Source: Acanthochlamys bracteata (lineage: Eukaryota; Streptophyta; Magnoliopsida; Pandanales; Velloziaceae). Taken from it: a stretch of DNA of 64,000 nucleotides. Shown here piece by piece: positions 25,102 through 38,067 of this stretch. The position numbers and the translations under genes were made by a program. The notes below the pieces were generated by a model. The model had not been told where the DNA came from and did no database searches. It saw only the letters and a program-made list of their open reading frames with translations. Within the stretch, counting starts at the first letter, position 1. Each line of letters begins with the position of its first letter. The stretch spans positions 6,140,501-6,204,500 of the forward strand of contig CM034135.1 in the NCBI GenBank assembly GCA_019914995.1. The letters are read 5' to 3'.

Positions 25102-26193
25102 TCATTTCTGCATTTTGCAAGTGCCATTTAAACCGTTAACTCCAGCACACATCACCAACTTGTTTAACGCATTAAGGTATGCCCGTGCACTTGAAACCGC
25201 AAGGTCCTTATCTGTACCCTGTCCACTGAAGAACACAAATATTAGAATTTTTGTTCACTCGAATATTTAGTTGAGTGCTTCCAAACAAATTTAGAACTTG
25301 GAATAGCATATAGATAATATAAAACCTAAAACTATGATTGTTTGCTTGTAATAACTGAGGCGTTAAGTTGCTAGAGTCCCAACAAATGTGTACACTGGTC
25401 GAGACAACTGCATCTACACCTCCTACTACCGGATCCATGCAGTATTTAAGAACAGTCACTGGTATCTGCGAGATGGAAGATCTCTTAACACCTTTATTGA
25501 GCATCACAAAGTACATAACTAGAATGATTGGTAGCATAGAAAGAAGCTAAAGTTTCTGATTACTTAATTATAGTGAGGCACCTATCACATCCAATCCTAC
25601 TTAGGATCATCAATACAGGAAGAAGTTTAGATGAAAAAATACACTGCATGCTTTACTGTTAATTCTATTCAATATTCATAGAAAAGAACCAGTATATCGT
25701 ATCGTCCACTTATGTAATGGGGTGTGTTCTGGTACACCACCAAGCTACTTCCTCATTTACCCAATGGTTAGAAAATCAATAGCATATTTGTAAAATTTAC
25801 AGCTTCAACAGCAGAACTGCATATGGTCAACTGTCACTAATCGCAAAGAATGGGAAGATCGAAATTAAATTTTCAGTAGAACCTGAATGATGCTGTCAAC
25901 AGCATTGTAAGCGGCATCAACAGGACCTGTTCCCACAGCACAAGCAGCCTTTTCTATCCCACCTGGCGAAGTCAGCTTGACAGTTGCTGTGCAACAACCA
26001 AGTGTCCCACAACTTACCTATGTTAAAAACGCTTCATTAGTACTGCATCCAATGAATACAATAAATTAAGACCAGGCAAATAGAGCCATAACGATGATTT
26101 ATGGCTGACCTGTAGGCCGCTGAGGGACCATGAGCACTTCATCTGCAGTATCTTGTCCAACTTAAGTGCCTTGACATCATCCTCGGCAACATG
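25102..26193 (-). CDS. IPMS-like C-terminal LeuA regulatory domain (last four exons)
   Basis: Exons 26110-26193, 25883-26017, 25326-25465 and 25102-25225 join in frame with GT-AG introns and end at TGA. The 161 codons read [66 protein letters not shown], then across the last junction SGQGTD and [15 protein letters not shown]. This is the LeuA dimer/allosteric domain, where leucine binds in feedback-sensitive synthases and which MAM enzymes have lost. Some usually conserved residues differ (CC for LS in the GLSTATV segment, and CWDSSNL for the RG-N segment). The block is separated from the catalytic exons by about 12.2 kb of repeat-rich DNA and has no ATG or promoter of its own that I can support. 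Confidence 0.75.
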
Positions 26194-26269
26194 CTGCAAC
26201 AGATAATCCATGATAGGACGTCACAAACATCAATTGAATCATAAAACATGCGCTTGCAGTATGTTTTAA

Positions 26270-26345
26270 TGATTTCAAGAGAATTTCTTTTTTTGGCGTT
26301 GCCATTAACTGAAAAAAGAAAACCCTAATCAGGGAGCCAGATTCG
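26270..26345 (-). pseudogene. Possible remnant of IPMS-like FWRFK exon
   Basis: The minus strand reads IRVFFFQLMATPKKEI, resembling the family segment xxxFWRFKxxAEKKKxI that normally precedes the next exon ([10 protein letters not shown]). No good donor follows. The call is tentative. Confidence 0.25.
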
Positions 26346-26399
26346 GAATTTACACAGGTTAACAAAAAGGAAAGATGGTGTCTTCAATTAGTCACCATG

Positions 26400-28983
26400 C
26401 AACCCAAGCTGTTGATTCACATATTCCTGGATTTATGTAAAACCACATATATGAAGGCATGCACACACCCTAACAAAGGGGGCAAGCGTGATTGGCTTAG
26501 GTAAGTTTGAGTAACTTTACCAACTAGATTAACAATAATGTGGACAATAAAATGATAAACTTTGGCGTGCAAGGTTTAGATGAGGACCTTAGTCGAGAGG
26601 AAATAAAATAATATTAACAATCATATGATAGACTTGACATGGTATTGCAGTCTGCTACCACGGAAGAAAAAAGAAGGGGCAGAAACAAGTAGGAGAAGAA
26701 TGTAACTGTATTCAATGTGCATTGATAATATACATACACCTATACATACTTATACACAAAAGATGGAGTAGACCACATCTTTAGGTGGAGTTTAGAAATG
26801 AGAACACGCTTATCTCTAGTTACCAAAGTGTAAAGAGGAAAGTTATGAGATAATGCATAGTGGCATCTTCATGGTAAAAGGTCAAAAACTTTGTGCGTTT
26901 TAAGGCAAACAAATTGTTTGTAAATCTTATCTTATGTCTTGCATATAACAAAGTGCCTAATATCTTCTCGCTCAAACATGACATTAGGTCAACACAATAC
27001 GGTCTTATTGAAGCCAGACAAATCCAAATCAAGCCATCATCACATCATATGTCTCAACTTAGAGCAGGACACCAATGGTTGTACATTTTGATTTGGGGCC
27101 TGACATTCTCATTATATGTCATGGTTATGAAATTTCATTTTTGGCATTAGCCAAGCTCAAAAAGAGATAATCATATATCTAGCATCATGCTAATTATGTG
27201 GTGATATAGTTTGATGTTAAGCAAATAAATTTGAAACCAAATCAAAAAATTTAGGCATGGAGCCTATGTTCGAGTATGAAGCTGGCGTCTCTCGATTTGA
27301 GCCGACTTACATACATACTTGGCAACAAGCAAACTTCTTATAAATATATTCAGCAATCTACTATATAAAGTTGATAATGTAGATTTAAGAATACTTCAGA
27401 AATCAAGCATAATAGACACATACATTCGGAAAAAAACCTACATATTTAGGGACTAGAAATATTGGCAATAATATAGGGGCGACAAAGCTTTTGGCTCAAG
27501 TCATTATGTCAAGCAAACTTGCCAACTGCTACCAAAGTTTGGCATCAAGACATTATATCCACAAATTTTTGTATCAAGACAATAAATACTAATGCCAAGC
27601 TGACATAAGCCTTTCTTTCAAGTAGCTGCGTTGCATGTGTAGAGCTTAATATAGAAGTTTCTAAAAACATTATCTTGGGTATATACTTAAACCAAGGATA
27701 AATCTGAAGTTTTAACCATAAAGATGGCTTCACCTTTTCTCTAGAGGTCCACATAGTGAGTTGATGTTTTAACTAGTACTCCTAATATGGACCATGGTGT
27801 CGGCTTTAACATTAAGCTTTATTTTATGATTTGTCTTCATCACTGACAAGATGCACTAGCCTTTTTTAGGGAAATTGAAGTGGTTACTTATTCCAAACTC
27901 CACATTGAAGTCGGAAAAGTTTGAGGTATGATGCCAACAACATCTTCGCAATTTATTATTATCAAGCTTCTTACACCCTTGGATCAAAATGTGCATTCCA
28001 TCAAGAGTTATCTCCTGTGGCTCTTCACCTGAGCATTTGTTTATTAGATGAATACATCCATATGCAAATGCTCTTCACCTGAATTATTGCTATTAACTTG
28101 AGCTAATAACCCTTGATCAAATGATATACTAATGAGATGCGTCACATAAACAAATTTCATCCTCTTTTTTTTTTGTTTTATTTCATCATTGAGAAATTTC
28201 ACACACACTCTTCTACAAACAAGATTGAGGAGGGAATACTAATTTCCCTTAGAATCATCTAAAGCCAAAAGAATTTAAGAGGGCATTAGTTATGCCTTTG
28301 TACTCGAACTCAACCCTATGACAAGCAAGAGTTTGTTACTTTTTAAAACTCTTAAGTCATTAGGTTAGGTTTTTAGAGGATACAATATCCACAGTTATGG
28401 TGTCTACCATTGCGATTTCTAGTCTAGTTAGCGTTATAAAAACTTTAAATGCTGATTCAATTAGCAAGTAACTCGAGCCTAAATGAATAGTGCCTCCAAG
28501 TTACCATAAGATATATTTAATGGCTTGCCAATGGTCCTCCATAGAGTAGTGCATAAACTATCAAACATAGTTGAGAAAGTGATTATTAAGCAAGAATCAG
28601 GCCAGTTCAAGAAGATGTTTGGTCATATATTTCTTTTAACGAGCTATCTCAGATTATAGAACTTTCGTGTGGAGATAGATATATTTCGGCGAACTCTAAA
28701 AGCCTATATTGCCCATACTCTTCAAAATACAAGGTGTCCCATTAGACACTTGAATCCTTAGGAAGGATATAAGACTCCTGCCTACAAGTTACCAGTATAT
28801 GAGAGTAAATGCTATGTTTAATATCTAGAATTTGTCTACAATGCAACCCCTAAATGTTGTCTAGACAATAGATTCCAGTATTGCTAAAGTTGAACTTGCT
28901 TAGCCTAGTTGAATTGTATCGTCTAAACAACAATTAAGTGTTGACTAGTTGCCTACATTAGGCCAATTAGGTCCAACTTTGTA
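26400..28983. other. IPMS-like large intron, proximal part, no gene seen
   Basis: Low-complexity AT-rich plant intron/intergenic sequence. I found no splice-bounded exon, transposon terminus or RNA gene here. Confidence 0.45.
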
Positions 28984-30359
28984 CGTCACCGGCAGAGACT
29001 GCACCCACTAAGTTCAAGAGTCCAGTAGCTGCTAAGTGATCTAGAAATAGTAGTTGTATGTAGTTAATTATAATAAGGAAACTTGATCTTAGGTTTTCAA
29101 GTAGTAGAATTCTAATTTCATTAGGACTCTAGCCAATTCACTAGTGTGGCAAATCTATAAATAAGAGGCTTGTACTCATTAGAAGGTATCGTAGAATTCA
29201 GTATTTTTTTAGCTTTTATTTTCAATATATCGTCTTTTAGCTTTACCATAGAGTAGCATGGCAACTTTTTGTGATCATGAGCTATAACAATTGATACAGA
29301 AGAATCGATCATTACCCTTGCAATTGCTGCTTGCTACAATATTGTCGTTATACCAACAATAATTGCAATACCAACAATATCATCAACAAGTACCACGACC
29401 CTCATCCTTATTGGCAATACTATCAACAACATGAGCAGTATCCACAACAATATCAACATCATGATCCTTATCAGCAACACTATTAATGACATGAGCAATA
29501 TCCGCAATATTATTATTTTTATAGTCCTTATTAGTGATATAAGTAGTATGACTATTTTACCTCTGCACTCAACCAGCTCGCTCTCATCACCACGGAATTG
29601 GTCGAATTCCTCAAGGGATTTCGTCAGCAGAGTGAACCCGAATTATCCAACCAAACAACACCTTAACTGCATCCCCAGGCTCAACCATAGGCACAATAGT
29701 TTGTTCTTCAAAAATCATCGCAAGTTGCTAGTATGGACAGCCAACCGTATTAACATCTTGTATGAACCTAGTATTGATCCTTCACCACTGGTTGCTAAGA
29801 TTTTCATTCATGAGCCACTAATTAAAGTGAAGAATTTCGACATCATTTGAATTAATCAGCTCAATTGGCTATTTTCTCCTATGATCAACGCTACGATACT
29901 GTTAACCGCTTCAAGAAGGGATCTCAACTTATGTCTGTTATCTTAGCATGTTCCATTTATTTTGAAGATCTGGCCGATTTCAAACTTTTGAAGCACCGAC
30001 TTTCATTAACCTTGAGGATAAGGTTGATTTTCAAGGAGGGTACAATGTTATGTCATAGGCGGAGATTGCACCCACTAAGTTCAAGAGTCCAGAAGATGCT
30101 AGAGTCATCTAGAAGCAATAGCTGTATGGTAGCTAATTACAATAAGACACTTGCTCTTAGATTTTTAAGTAGTAGAATTTTAATTTCATTAGGACTACAA
30201 CTAATTCATTAATGTGGCTTATAAATAGAGGTTTGTACTCATTAGAAGGTATTGAAGAATTCAATTATTTATTTTCTTTTAGCGTTTATTTCCAGTTTAT
30301 CATCTCTTAGCTTTACATTAAAGCAGCTCAATGGCTTCATGTGATCACGTACCGTAACA
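28984..30359 (+). mobile_element. TRIM-like LTR retroelement
   Basis: Two direct repeats, 28984-29289 and 30051-30359, each of roughly 306-309 bp, bracket a 761-bp interior. Both open with a GTCA motif, share GCACCCACTAAGTTCAAGAG near the start, and end ATAACA or GTAACA. The right copy begins TG and ends CA; the left has mutated to CG. A purine tract AAGGAGGG stands before the right copy, and a degraded initiator-Met-like primer site (TTGATACAG) follows the left copy. The interior encodes a Tyr/Gln/His-rich, gag-like repeat tract and QLALITTELVEFLKGF, but no polymerase. It lies inside the IPMS-like intron. Confidence 0.7.
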
Positions 30360-30587
30360 ATATTTTAGGCTAGGCTCAAAGTTAAAGCAGTTGTTTCGTT
30401 TACAACATAACTTTGCTCTAATTCTAAAATGAGTTTAATAAGAATTTATTAGTTACATCTCAATACTTAAAACTTAAGATGGTTTATGGGTTTTAATGAA
30501 ATCAACATTTTTATATTAATTCCTAGGTCACATCCTAATATCATATGTACTCAATTATCGTCACATATAATGTTCGAATATGTACCC

Positions 30588-31120
30588 TAAGGTTGTCAAA
30601 ATCGAAATTTTAGGTAGGATCGTTTCACTTAAGTAAAATCGTAAAATCGAAATTTTAAATTAAGATCGTAAAATTTTACATACCGATAAATTTTATAAAC
30701 AATTTTTTTAATACTATTAAGGATCTTTTATAAAAAAAATTTAATATTATTTTTTTAAAAAGTTAGTACATTTATAAAAAAAAATTAAAATTCTTTTAAA
30801 TTTTAAAAAAAAAACCAACCTACATTTTATAAAAAATTCTTCAAAATTATACTTTTTCAGAAAACCTTCTTAAATTTTATAGAAAACTTTCTAAAATTAG
30901 AAAAAACTCTCTCAAATTTAGTTAATTACAAAATTCTCTTCAAAAGTAAAATCGTATAAAATCGTAAAAAGATCAGGATCTTACCGTTTTAAGATTTAAA
31001 TCGAGATCCAGGTGAGATTTTACTCAAAAAATTTTTTACTTGACATCGAAATCGTTTTGGTGAAGTAAAATCGTAAACTCATAGGATTTTAAGATTTAAA
31101 TCAGAATTTTGATAACATTG
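30588..31120. mobile_element. hAT-like MITE with 8-bp target duplication
   Basis: An exact 8-bp direct repeat ATGTACCC (30580-30587 and 31121-31128) flanks inverted termini TAAGGTTGTCAAAATCG and, from the right, CAATGTTATCAAAATTC. The interior is full of AAAATCGTAAAATCG-type words in both orientations. Confidence 0.75.
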
Positions 31121-31128
31121 ATGTACCC

Positions 31129-31870
31129 ATACTTGACACGCACACCCAAGCCCGAGTAACATAGTATTGCTTCTTCCTTTTAACATCGAAGCCACAACAC
31201 TAAGGTCACTATTCTAAAAAAAAAAACCAAATATTAAATCTTCTCATACTAGTACCGCCTTCAATACTACCACATGTCAATCTATCAAAGAACATAAAGT
31301 AAGCCTAATCAATAATAATGCCAATGCAAACTCCCTAAAAAAAAGCTCAAACAATTCTAATTCAACAAGCCATTAGTTTATGCCGAATATGCCACAAAAA
31401 TGCTTATTCTACAAAAACAAACTAGTAAATTACATATGTCATTTCTCATAATAGCAATTGTATTCAATCTATACATAGCTTCACATGACATTGAGTCCAT
31501 TAAAATACCTATCTTACAACACCTATGACATCTTAATAGATTCCGAGTAAAGATCCCACGCCATTAGACATTTGGTCAATTTGATGAGTACCGTTATCAC
31601 TTATGCATTAAATGTATCGATAAGGTCTGCTAAGGGAGTAAATTACACTAATTGACGAAGCATACTTGAGAAACAAGCAAAAGAAAAACTATTAGTCATT
31701 TATAGGGTTAAATGGCTGGCTATATTATTCTATGTATGTGTCATGTTCTTCAAATGTTGAAACAAGACCTTTTCATAGAGACTACGCAATGTAAGTAAAA
31801 TCATTACCATCGAGTTTGTGAATTCATTTCATCCCAAGATTTCTTGTTTAATGTAGTTGGATCTCCATGC
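31129..31870. other. Intronic DNA, no feature seen
   Basis: No exon, repeat or terminus recognised. Confidence 0.4.
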
Positions 31871-32460
31871 TAGAATAATTGGCCAACCACTTAAATATTA
31901 TTATTTTCCACATATAAGTACATACTTATTCAACACTCAGCTAACGTGGAACTATTAAAAGACATGAATTATTAAGCCAAACAAGTAAGGATTCACTTAG
32001 CCCAATTCAATGCGAGTTCCTGGCCCACCTTCAAGTTGACTAATTCGTTTTTCACTTAGGCATACTATCCTTATGCCTCTCCGCTATTAATCCGAGCCTA
32101 GCTCAACTTGAAAGCTCAATAATCTCGCCTCCGGCAATACGCCGAGTACCTTCACCCCACGAGACTTTGATATCAATTATAGGAACGATCGCAAAACTAA
32201 AATAATTAACCAATCACTTAGAGATTAGCATCTCCCACATTAAGTACATGATCACTCCAGTATCCAACCAAAGTGCGACTATTAAGGGTCGTGAGTTGTT
32301 AAACCTACCAATTTAGAGTCCACTTGGCTCAACCCAATGTGAGTTGCTGGTCATCTCTAAATTGATTGGCTTGTTTTTCACTTAGGCACCGTCCCTATGC
32401 TCCTTTGCTACTAACCCGGACCTATCCGAACTTAGAGGCCTAACAACTTATGAATAACGA
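31871..32460. repeat. Imperfect tandem duplication, unit about 300 bp
   Basis: 31871-32175 and 32178-32460 share a colinear series: AACCACTTA/AATCACTTA, a TCCCACAT/TTCCACAT word, AAGTACAT, a GTGGAAC/GTGCGAC ACTATTAA block, CTTAGCCCAATTC/CTTGGCTCAACCC, AATGYGAGTT, TTTTTCACTTAGGCA, CCTATGC and a closing CTAACCCGG/TTAATCCGA motif. No coding frame. Confidence 0.65.
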
Positions 32461-34313
32461 TGTAAAAAAGGGAGGTTTAGCTTGCAGTAATGACCAACAT
32501 TATTTTAAAGCAAATAACTATATTGATACTTCCTCAATATTGTTCTATTTCATTTATAGTTAGTAGATTCGGTCTGGATGGGCCAGATCAAACAGAAAAC
32601 TATCGATCCGGAACCAAAATTTAAATCGAGTTTGTATTTAAACTGCTCATGCAATTTACTCGATAACTCAGACAGATTTCGACTCGATCCATTGACCCGG
32701 TTGAACAAATCGATCCGCCGTAAAAAAATTCTTTTTTCTTAGCTGTCGGCACCTACTCCCAAAACAGAGTCTTCGTCTTCTTCCCCAGTTCATCTTCTTC
32801 TAGTTCCTCCATTGTTGTAAATCTAAATCTAATTGCTAAACATTTAGATCTCTGTTTTTTTTTCGACTTCAGCGAGAATCAAGGTCTATGAGCTTCAGTA
32901 GAAAAGCCCGATTTGTTGAACTAACTCAAGAAACTAAAGGGCAAGCTCTCTCTTCTCTGTTTCGCCAATGTCACTATAGTGTTTTCAACAAACTCTCTTA
33001 GATGTAAATCTATCTTTTCTATATTATTTGATTTCTTTATCGTAATTTTCCAAGAAGAAATTTATAGTAATTTGAAATTTGTTTGATTTAAAAGTAATAG
33101 AAATTCGCTCACGTCATAAGCGGCACAAAAGTGCCTTAAGCAGTTTTAGTATCAATATATGAAAACAGAAGAAGTGATTTAATTAGTAACTAGAAAATCA
33201 GAATGATGTAATAACATTTACTACTAGAACATCAAAAGCGAGAGGACCTTGCTGCCTTTGAAATATTCTCAGGTGTGAAATTTATAGCATTTAAAATTGT
33301 CTTTGAACATAGTGAAAGAGTATGTTAAAGAATATGCCAGAGAGGAAAACATAACAATGGGTATAGAAGCTTGTCCTAATAAAAAAGATCATAATACAAA
33401 CTTGAAATTAGAATGAAGTAATCCACTGTAAACCCACGAGCGAGAATATAATTACCAGTACTTGGAGTAGTCATCAAATCCGTTAATGTGTTTTACCGTT
33501 CTAGACAAGTTGACTACTACTGACAAAAACCCATATATAATTTCTAATTGTATAGAACCAAGACTCTTAAAGGAAGAAAAGTACAACTAATTTACTTTCT
33601 AATCTAAGGTATGTATACAATAATAAATAAATATTGTTGATAAGCTCCACAATCTCTATAATCTTAAAAATTACACAAAATGCTAGCTATAGTTAATGAG
33701 ATGCCAATAACAGTGAATGAAACTAGGCATTTAGATTAACGCTCATACCTTAGCGTTTCATGGACGACTTTACGTCCATTTAAGCAAGTTAACTTAATAT
33801 CATCCAGTGAAAATATTTTATCACAGCCATGGAAGTTAAGCACTCCATTCTACAAAGGTGTCGTAGAAAACCATAAGATTTACAGGAGTAAATTGAAATA
33901 CCAAACATAGGGTCAACTACTTAACCAACTTTCATAATTAAATGCCGTCACTGTATGGATAGCTCTTATTTTCATTGTAGTCATTATAATAAGCCTAACA
34001 ATATGACCATTTGTGCTAAGAAGGTCAACTGTCACTCTTTTGGTATTTATACGGGGTACTAAATGTTTGAGGACATCAAAGTAAGGCATGCTTTTGAAAT
34101 CCAGATGAAGAACTTAACAATGGACAGATATTTTCATTAACACTGTTGACTAGGACAGCCTGATTGGGATCTAACAATATAATGCCAAAGTCTTTGGAGG
34201 TTGCCCTTGCGAACACTTGAGAACTAACTAATGCAAGTATCTTGGATAGGTAAATGGCAAGTTGGGTCCAAAATCTAGCAATTTGAACAGGGACTTTGTT
34301 TAAGAGTGCGTTC
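32461..34313. other. Intronic DNA with a partial hAT-like end
   Basis: At about 32558 a TAGTTAGTAGATTCGGTCTGG motif resembles the hAT-like ends at 34962 and 36109, followed by GATCCGG and TGACCCGG words to about 32720. I could not find its partner end. The remainder is unremarkable. Confidence 0.35.
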
Positions 34314-34515
34314 TTTTAGCTTTGGAAATGAGTTTTTTAGAAGTGAATTCTTAAGACTGAGTTGTTGAAAATAGTATTGTTGAAGGTGATGTGTTCTTTT
34401 TTAATTGAAAAATAAGTTGGAAGTAATTTTTTGTGTTCTTTTTGTAATGAAAAGTGAGTTAGAAGTGATTTTTTAGTAGAACAGAAGTGACTTCTATGTG
34501 CAAAAGAACATACCC
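34314..34515. mobile_element. PIF/Harbinger-like MITE (short copy)
   Basis: Flanked by TAA on both sides (34311-34313 and 34516-34518). Inverted ends: GAGTGCGTTCTTTTAGC and, from the right, GGGTATGTTCTTTTGCAC. The interior repeats AAGTGAGTT/GAAGTGATTTTTTAG words. Confidence 0.6.
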
Positions 34516-34961
34516 TAAGTACATGTGAAAACAAAGAAAACTTTAGAAGCAACAACCAAAAAGTACTATACTATTGATCCACCACTTTAACTTTCAAAAT
34601 CTCACAAGGAAATTAGGGGATGAACCCTCCCACAAGAGAGATCTTGTAATACATAGGTTCAAAACGAAAAGAACTATATTTATTAACTCATGAAACAGCA
34701 ACCTCTAACAAAAACTATATGTCCTCGTCATAAGTACATTATGACCAGCAAAGGAATTCCATAATATAAATAAATGAAGGCCTATGCTATATTTTTGTTC
34801 AATTAGGTGCTGCTCTTATTTACGGAAGCAACATTTCCTTTCTATTTATACTAGAACATTGAAAATATTTAAAGAAAGAGATAAACCAAGCAGTACATAT
34901 TACATTACTTGATGTGGATAAAATAATTATGAAAATTAAATTCACAAACAATGATATATAG

Positions 34962-36109
34962 TATAGTTGGCAGAACCAAATCGAACGTCGACTCGAAAAG
35001 CTGTCCGAATCGATGGTTTTCGGATCGACCCAGCCGGTCAACGGTCGACCCGCAAGATCAACGTGGTCTGTCTTTTAAGTTCCAAGTTTCCAACAGCAAT
35101 AAGCCGATCATCAGTCATCGGTTCATCACAGCAAATTAAAAGATATTTCACCAAATTCATCACAACAAGTTTGATAAAAAATAGAGCTCATGGAGAACGC
35201 GTTTGCGATGCTTTTGCTCGGCAGCCGTACAAGTGCGACGTGATTTCTGTCATCATCGGAGCCTTTATAATACTCTTCTCCTAGCCAACAAACGATGCTC
35301 TATGGCGGTGTCCAGCTTGACTGCCAGAAGATAATGTAAGTCGAGCTTTTTTCGAGTTTGCAGTTGTAGAGTGTCTTGCGTCAGGTAAGATTGTTGTTGC
35401 TACTGCTGCGGCGGAGGCAAAGCAGCAGAACAAGAAGAAGAAGGATTGACTGCTGAAGAAAAAGGGGGAGGTGTCGATGGATGTGGCTAAGTGAAGCCTG
35501 GTAGATTTGTCGTAGCCATGAATGCTTCCATAATCGTTGCATTGTCATCTGACCGGAGATTCATCTCTACAAATTAAACTTGAACTTGAAATTGAACTCT
35601 TGGTTTGATCAATCAATCATTCAACCAATCAATCTATGTTTCTACAATGAAATTCGGGTTAGGATTTGGGAGGAGAAGGAGAAGAAGGAAGAAAAAACAG
35701 AGAGAATTGAGTCCTAGTAGAGAGAAAAAAGAACTAGCGAGTGGTTTGATTGATTGATTCGGTTTTGTTTTTATTATTGTTTAGTGTAGTTTTGGATTAA
35801 CAAAAATTTAATTAAATTAAATTAATTAGTATAGAAGAAATGATAGTTAGTAAAAAGTAAAGATATAATTAAAAAATCACTCGTTTCGAGTCGACAGATG
35901 TCAGGCATACAGAGCTGAACTGTTATTTTATTTTTTAATTCACACCCGAACTGACCCGAACGGACGGGTCAACGTTCAATTAGGAACCCGGCTGGGTCAA
36001 TCCTGGTCAATTACATACCGGATTGATTTTTAGATCCGACCTGATTTGGTATTTAGGTCGACGATTTTCGCGTCGACCCAGACAGTCTGGTCCGAATCTG
36101 CCAACTATG
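34962..36109. mobile_element. hAT-like element, 1.15 kb
   Basis: Inverted ends: TATAGTTGGCAGAACC and, from the right, CATAGTTGGCAGATTCGG. The 8-bp flanks are ATATATAG (34954-34961) and ATATATAA (36110-36117), seven of eight matching. The interior contains a minus-strand leader-like and short coding remnant (ATG at 35529-35531, stopping after 14 codons) with Pro/Ser-rich reading beyond, possibly the eroded start of a transposase or captured gene. It has terminal CGACCC-rich words like the copy at 8391. Confidence 0.7.
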
Positions 36110-36530
36110 ATATATAAGAGATCCTTTAAGAAACGACCATTCAACACCAAGCATTCTCTTAGCTGAAGCCCCAAGATTGACGTAACTATGCTTGCTTTGA
36201 CAGAAATGCCACTGTCTTTCATAATTGTCATGTTATATAGTATACAATGACCTAAAACACCTTGTGCACTATTATGAATTATATCAAAAGACTAGATATT
36301 GAACCTCAGCAAAAAGAAAATATTACAACTCCAAGTCATTTTGATGATAAAGAAATATTAAGCACTATGGTATACGCATTAAAGTACTAAAGAGCTCTTG
36401 CACGACTGATCAGGACATTCCAAGAAAAGATGGAAAAGCTTACAGAAACAACTAGAAAATAATCTGCTGTCGATCTGTTATTTAGCTCAAACTCATAGTT
36501 ACATAAGAACAGCTGTGAAACAGCTAGCTA

Positions 36531-36628
36531 CGCTTCTATTGTTGTCCTGGATAGAACGACTCCACCAGCTTGAGCTGAATAACTTCCAAGCTTGATTTCT
36601 CTCAGCTCATACATCTCCTTGGAGACCC
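36531..36628 (-). pseudogene. Decayed IPMS-like exon (GTYEI...LGKLSGRHA region)
   Basis: After a possible acceptor (AAAAAG, ending at 36629) the minus strand reads GVSKEMYEL, then an EIKLGSY...AQAGGVVLS segment, then TTIEA and a stop at 36528-36530. This parallels the family order GMLKxKGTYEI, EIGLxRSNEAGIVLG, KLSGRHA. Frame with exon 5 is off by one base and the SGRHA residues are gone. The match is weak and rests on colinearity. Confidence 0.35.
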
Positions 36629-37590
36629 CTTTTTAGTGAAGATCATATATCAAAGATAGTGTAGACAAAATTTGAGCGAATCTATGAAGCAATAAAGCCT
36701 AAAAAAATTCGAGGAAGATTGCTAGACAAAAGGGTTCAAGTAAAACTGCTAATTGACACATCAACTTTTGAACTTGATTTATCTCAACTCACGTACTCTT
36801 TTAGAGATCTAGTTTTGCAGTTTGAAAAAGACAACTCAAAGAATATTTCAGATCTAGTTTGAGCAATAATGATGAAGTAACGAAGGCAAGAGAAATTGAG
36901 AAATTTGCTGGATCACTATGGCATATTATGACTTGTCGATCATACCCGAGTTGAAATTCAATTTTCTATTCAATCCTTAACAAATGCTGAAGCAATCCAT
37001 ATCAGATTAGAACTCCAAGAAGCAATCTACAAATAAGATACTTCTGGAATAACAACAGTTTCAAATGGAAACAACTCTACAAAAGAAGGAAAGGAGTTCA
37101 AATATGGAAGAAGTCTTTGAAGCAGTTAGATAAGATAACCACCTGATCTAAGCCGTAAAACGGTTTGGAAAGAATTTGACATACAAGAAAACTCTATAGC
37201 TATAAGAAGCACCAAGCAGAGGGGGAAAAAACAACACAACAACAAGCATTGAAGTAAGAAATTAAGCACGAATAGAAGAGAGAAAAGAAAAAAATTCAGA
37301 ATGTCGTCAAGTTTCTTTCTTTTTGAATTTTGCTGTGAGTTCTGTTGATCCTCTCTATAGTGCTTCTGTGAGATCTTCATTTAGGTATAGATTGACCATT
37401 GCGTTGTAATGAGAGTGAGTACTGCTGTAAAATCATCAAAAAATTATTGTACGAGAATCTGGGAGTTCTCTAGTGGAGAGAGTATAGGCTTAAACTTTTG
37501 GTTGTTTGTTAGCCTTAGCTAAGACTTATTAGTGTAGCCTAAAAAGTTTGGCTAAACTTGAGAGGTTGATGGAATAGGAATTTTTCGTGT
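36629..37590. other. Intronic DNA, no gene recognised
   Basis: There are direct repetitions of GATCTAGTTTG-type words (around 36805 and 36850) and broken Lys/Glu-rich frames that could be gag-like, but nothing I can assign. Confidence 0.3.
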
Positions 37591-37599
37591 TAAAAGCTT

Positions 37600-37870
37600 T
37601 TATAAGTTTTTGAGCTTTGAACGACAAGCATGTGGTATTGTGAATACAGTGTGGAAGACCCTGGTGCCATTAAAAGTAAAAGTCTTTGCATGGTTGGTGA
37701 TTAAGAATAAACTTTTGACATGTCTGAACTTGAGGTAAAGACAATAGCAATGTAGAAATTTTTGTGTGCTTTGTGGAGGTGAATCCAAAAATGTTGGCCA
37801 TCTCTTCCTGCATTGCTTACATGTTAGAGCTATTTGATTGCATTTTACATACAAATTTTGCATCAAAGGA
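37600..37870 (+). mobile_element. LINE (L1) 3' remnant, zf-RVT region
   Basis: The plus strand reads VWKTLVPLKVKVFAWLVIKN, then LLTCLNLR, then a broken frame to CVLCGGESKNVGHLFLHC. This is the zinc-binding tail (zf-RVT) found after the reverse transcriptase of plant LINEs, with the CxxC and HxxxHC spacing. Stops interrupt it and no RT core is nearby. Confidence 0.65.
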
Positions 37871-37937
37871 AGGCCAAGGTCTGTTACTTCATGTGGAGTT
37901 TGTGGAGAATAAAGAGAGTTAAGAATTCAGTGAAAGC

Positions 37938-38067
37938 ATTAGGATATATCTGTGATGACTGTTATGCATGCTATATGTAGGAGGTATTTCGTAACATTTT
38001 ATGATTAGGACATATTTGTGATGGCTGTTATGTGGGCTATACGTAGGAGGTATTTTGTAACATTTTA
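37938..38067. repeat. 66-bp tandem duplication
   Basis: Two adjacent units (37938-38003 and 38004-38067) share ATTAGGAYATAT, TGTGATGRCTGTTATG, GTAGGAGGTATTT and GTAACATTTTAT. Confidence 0.85.

Noticed and set aside
29431..29850. 139-codon plus-strand ORF rich in Ile/Asn/Ser
   Set aside because: It is an alternative frame through the CAA/TAT-repeat interior of the TRIM-like element.
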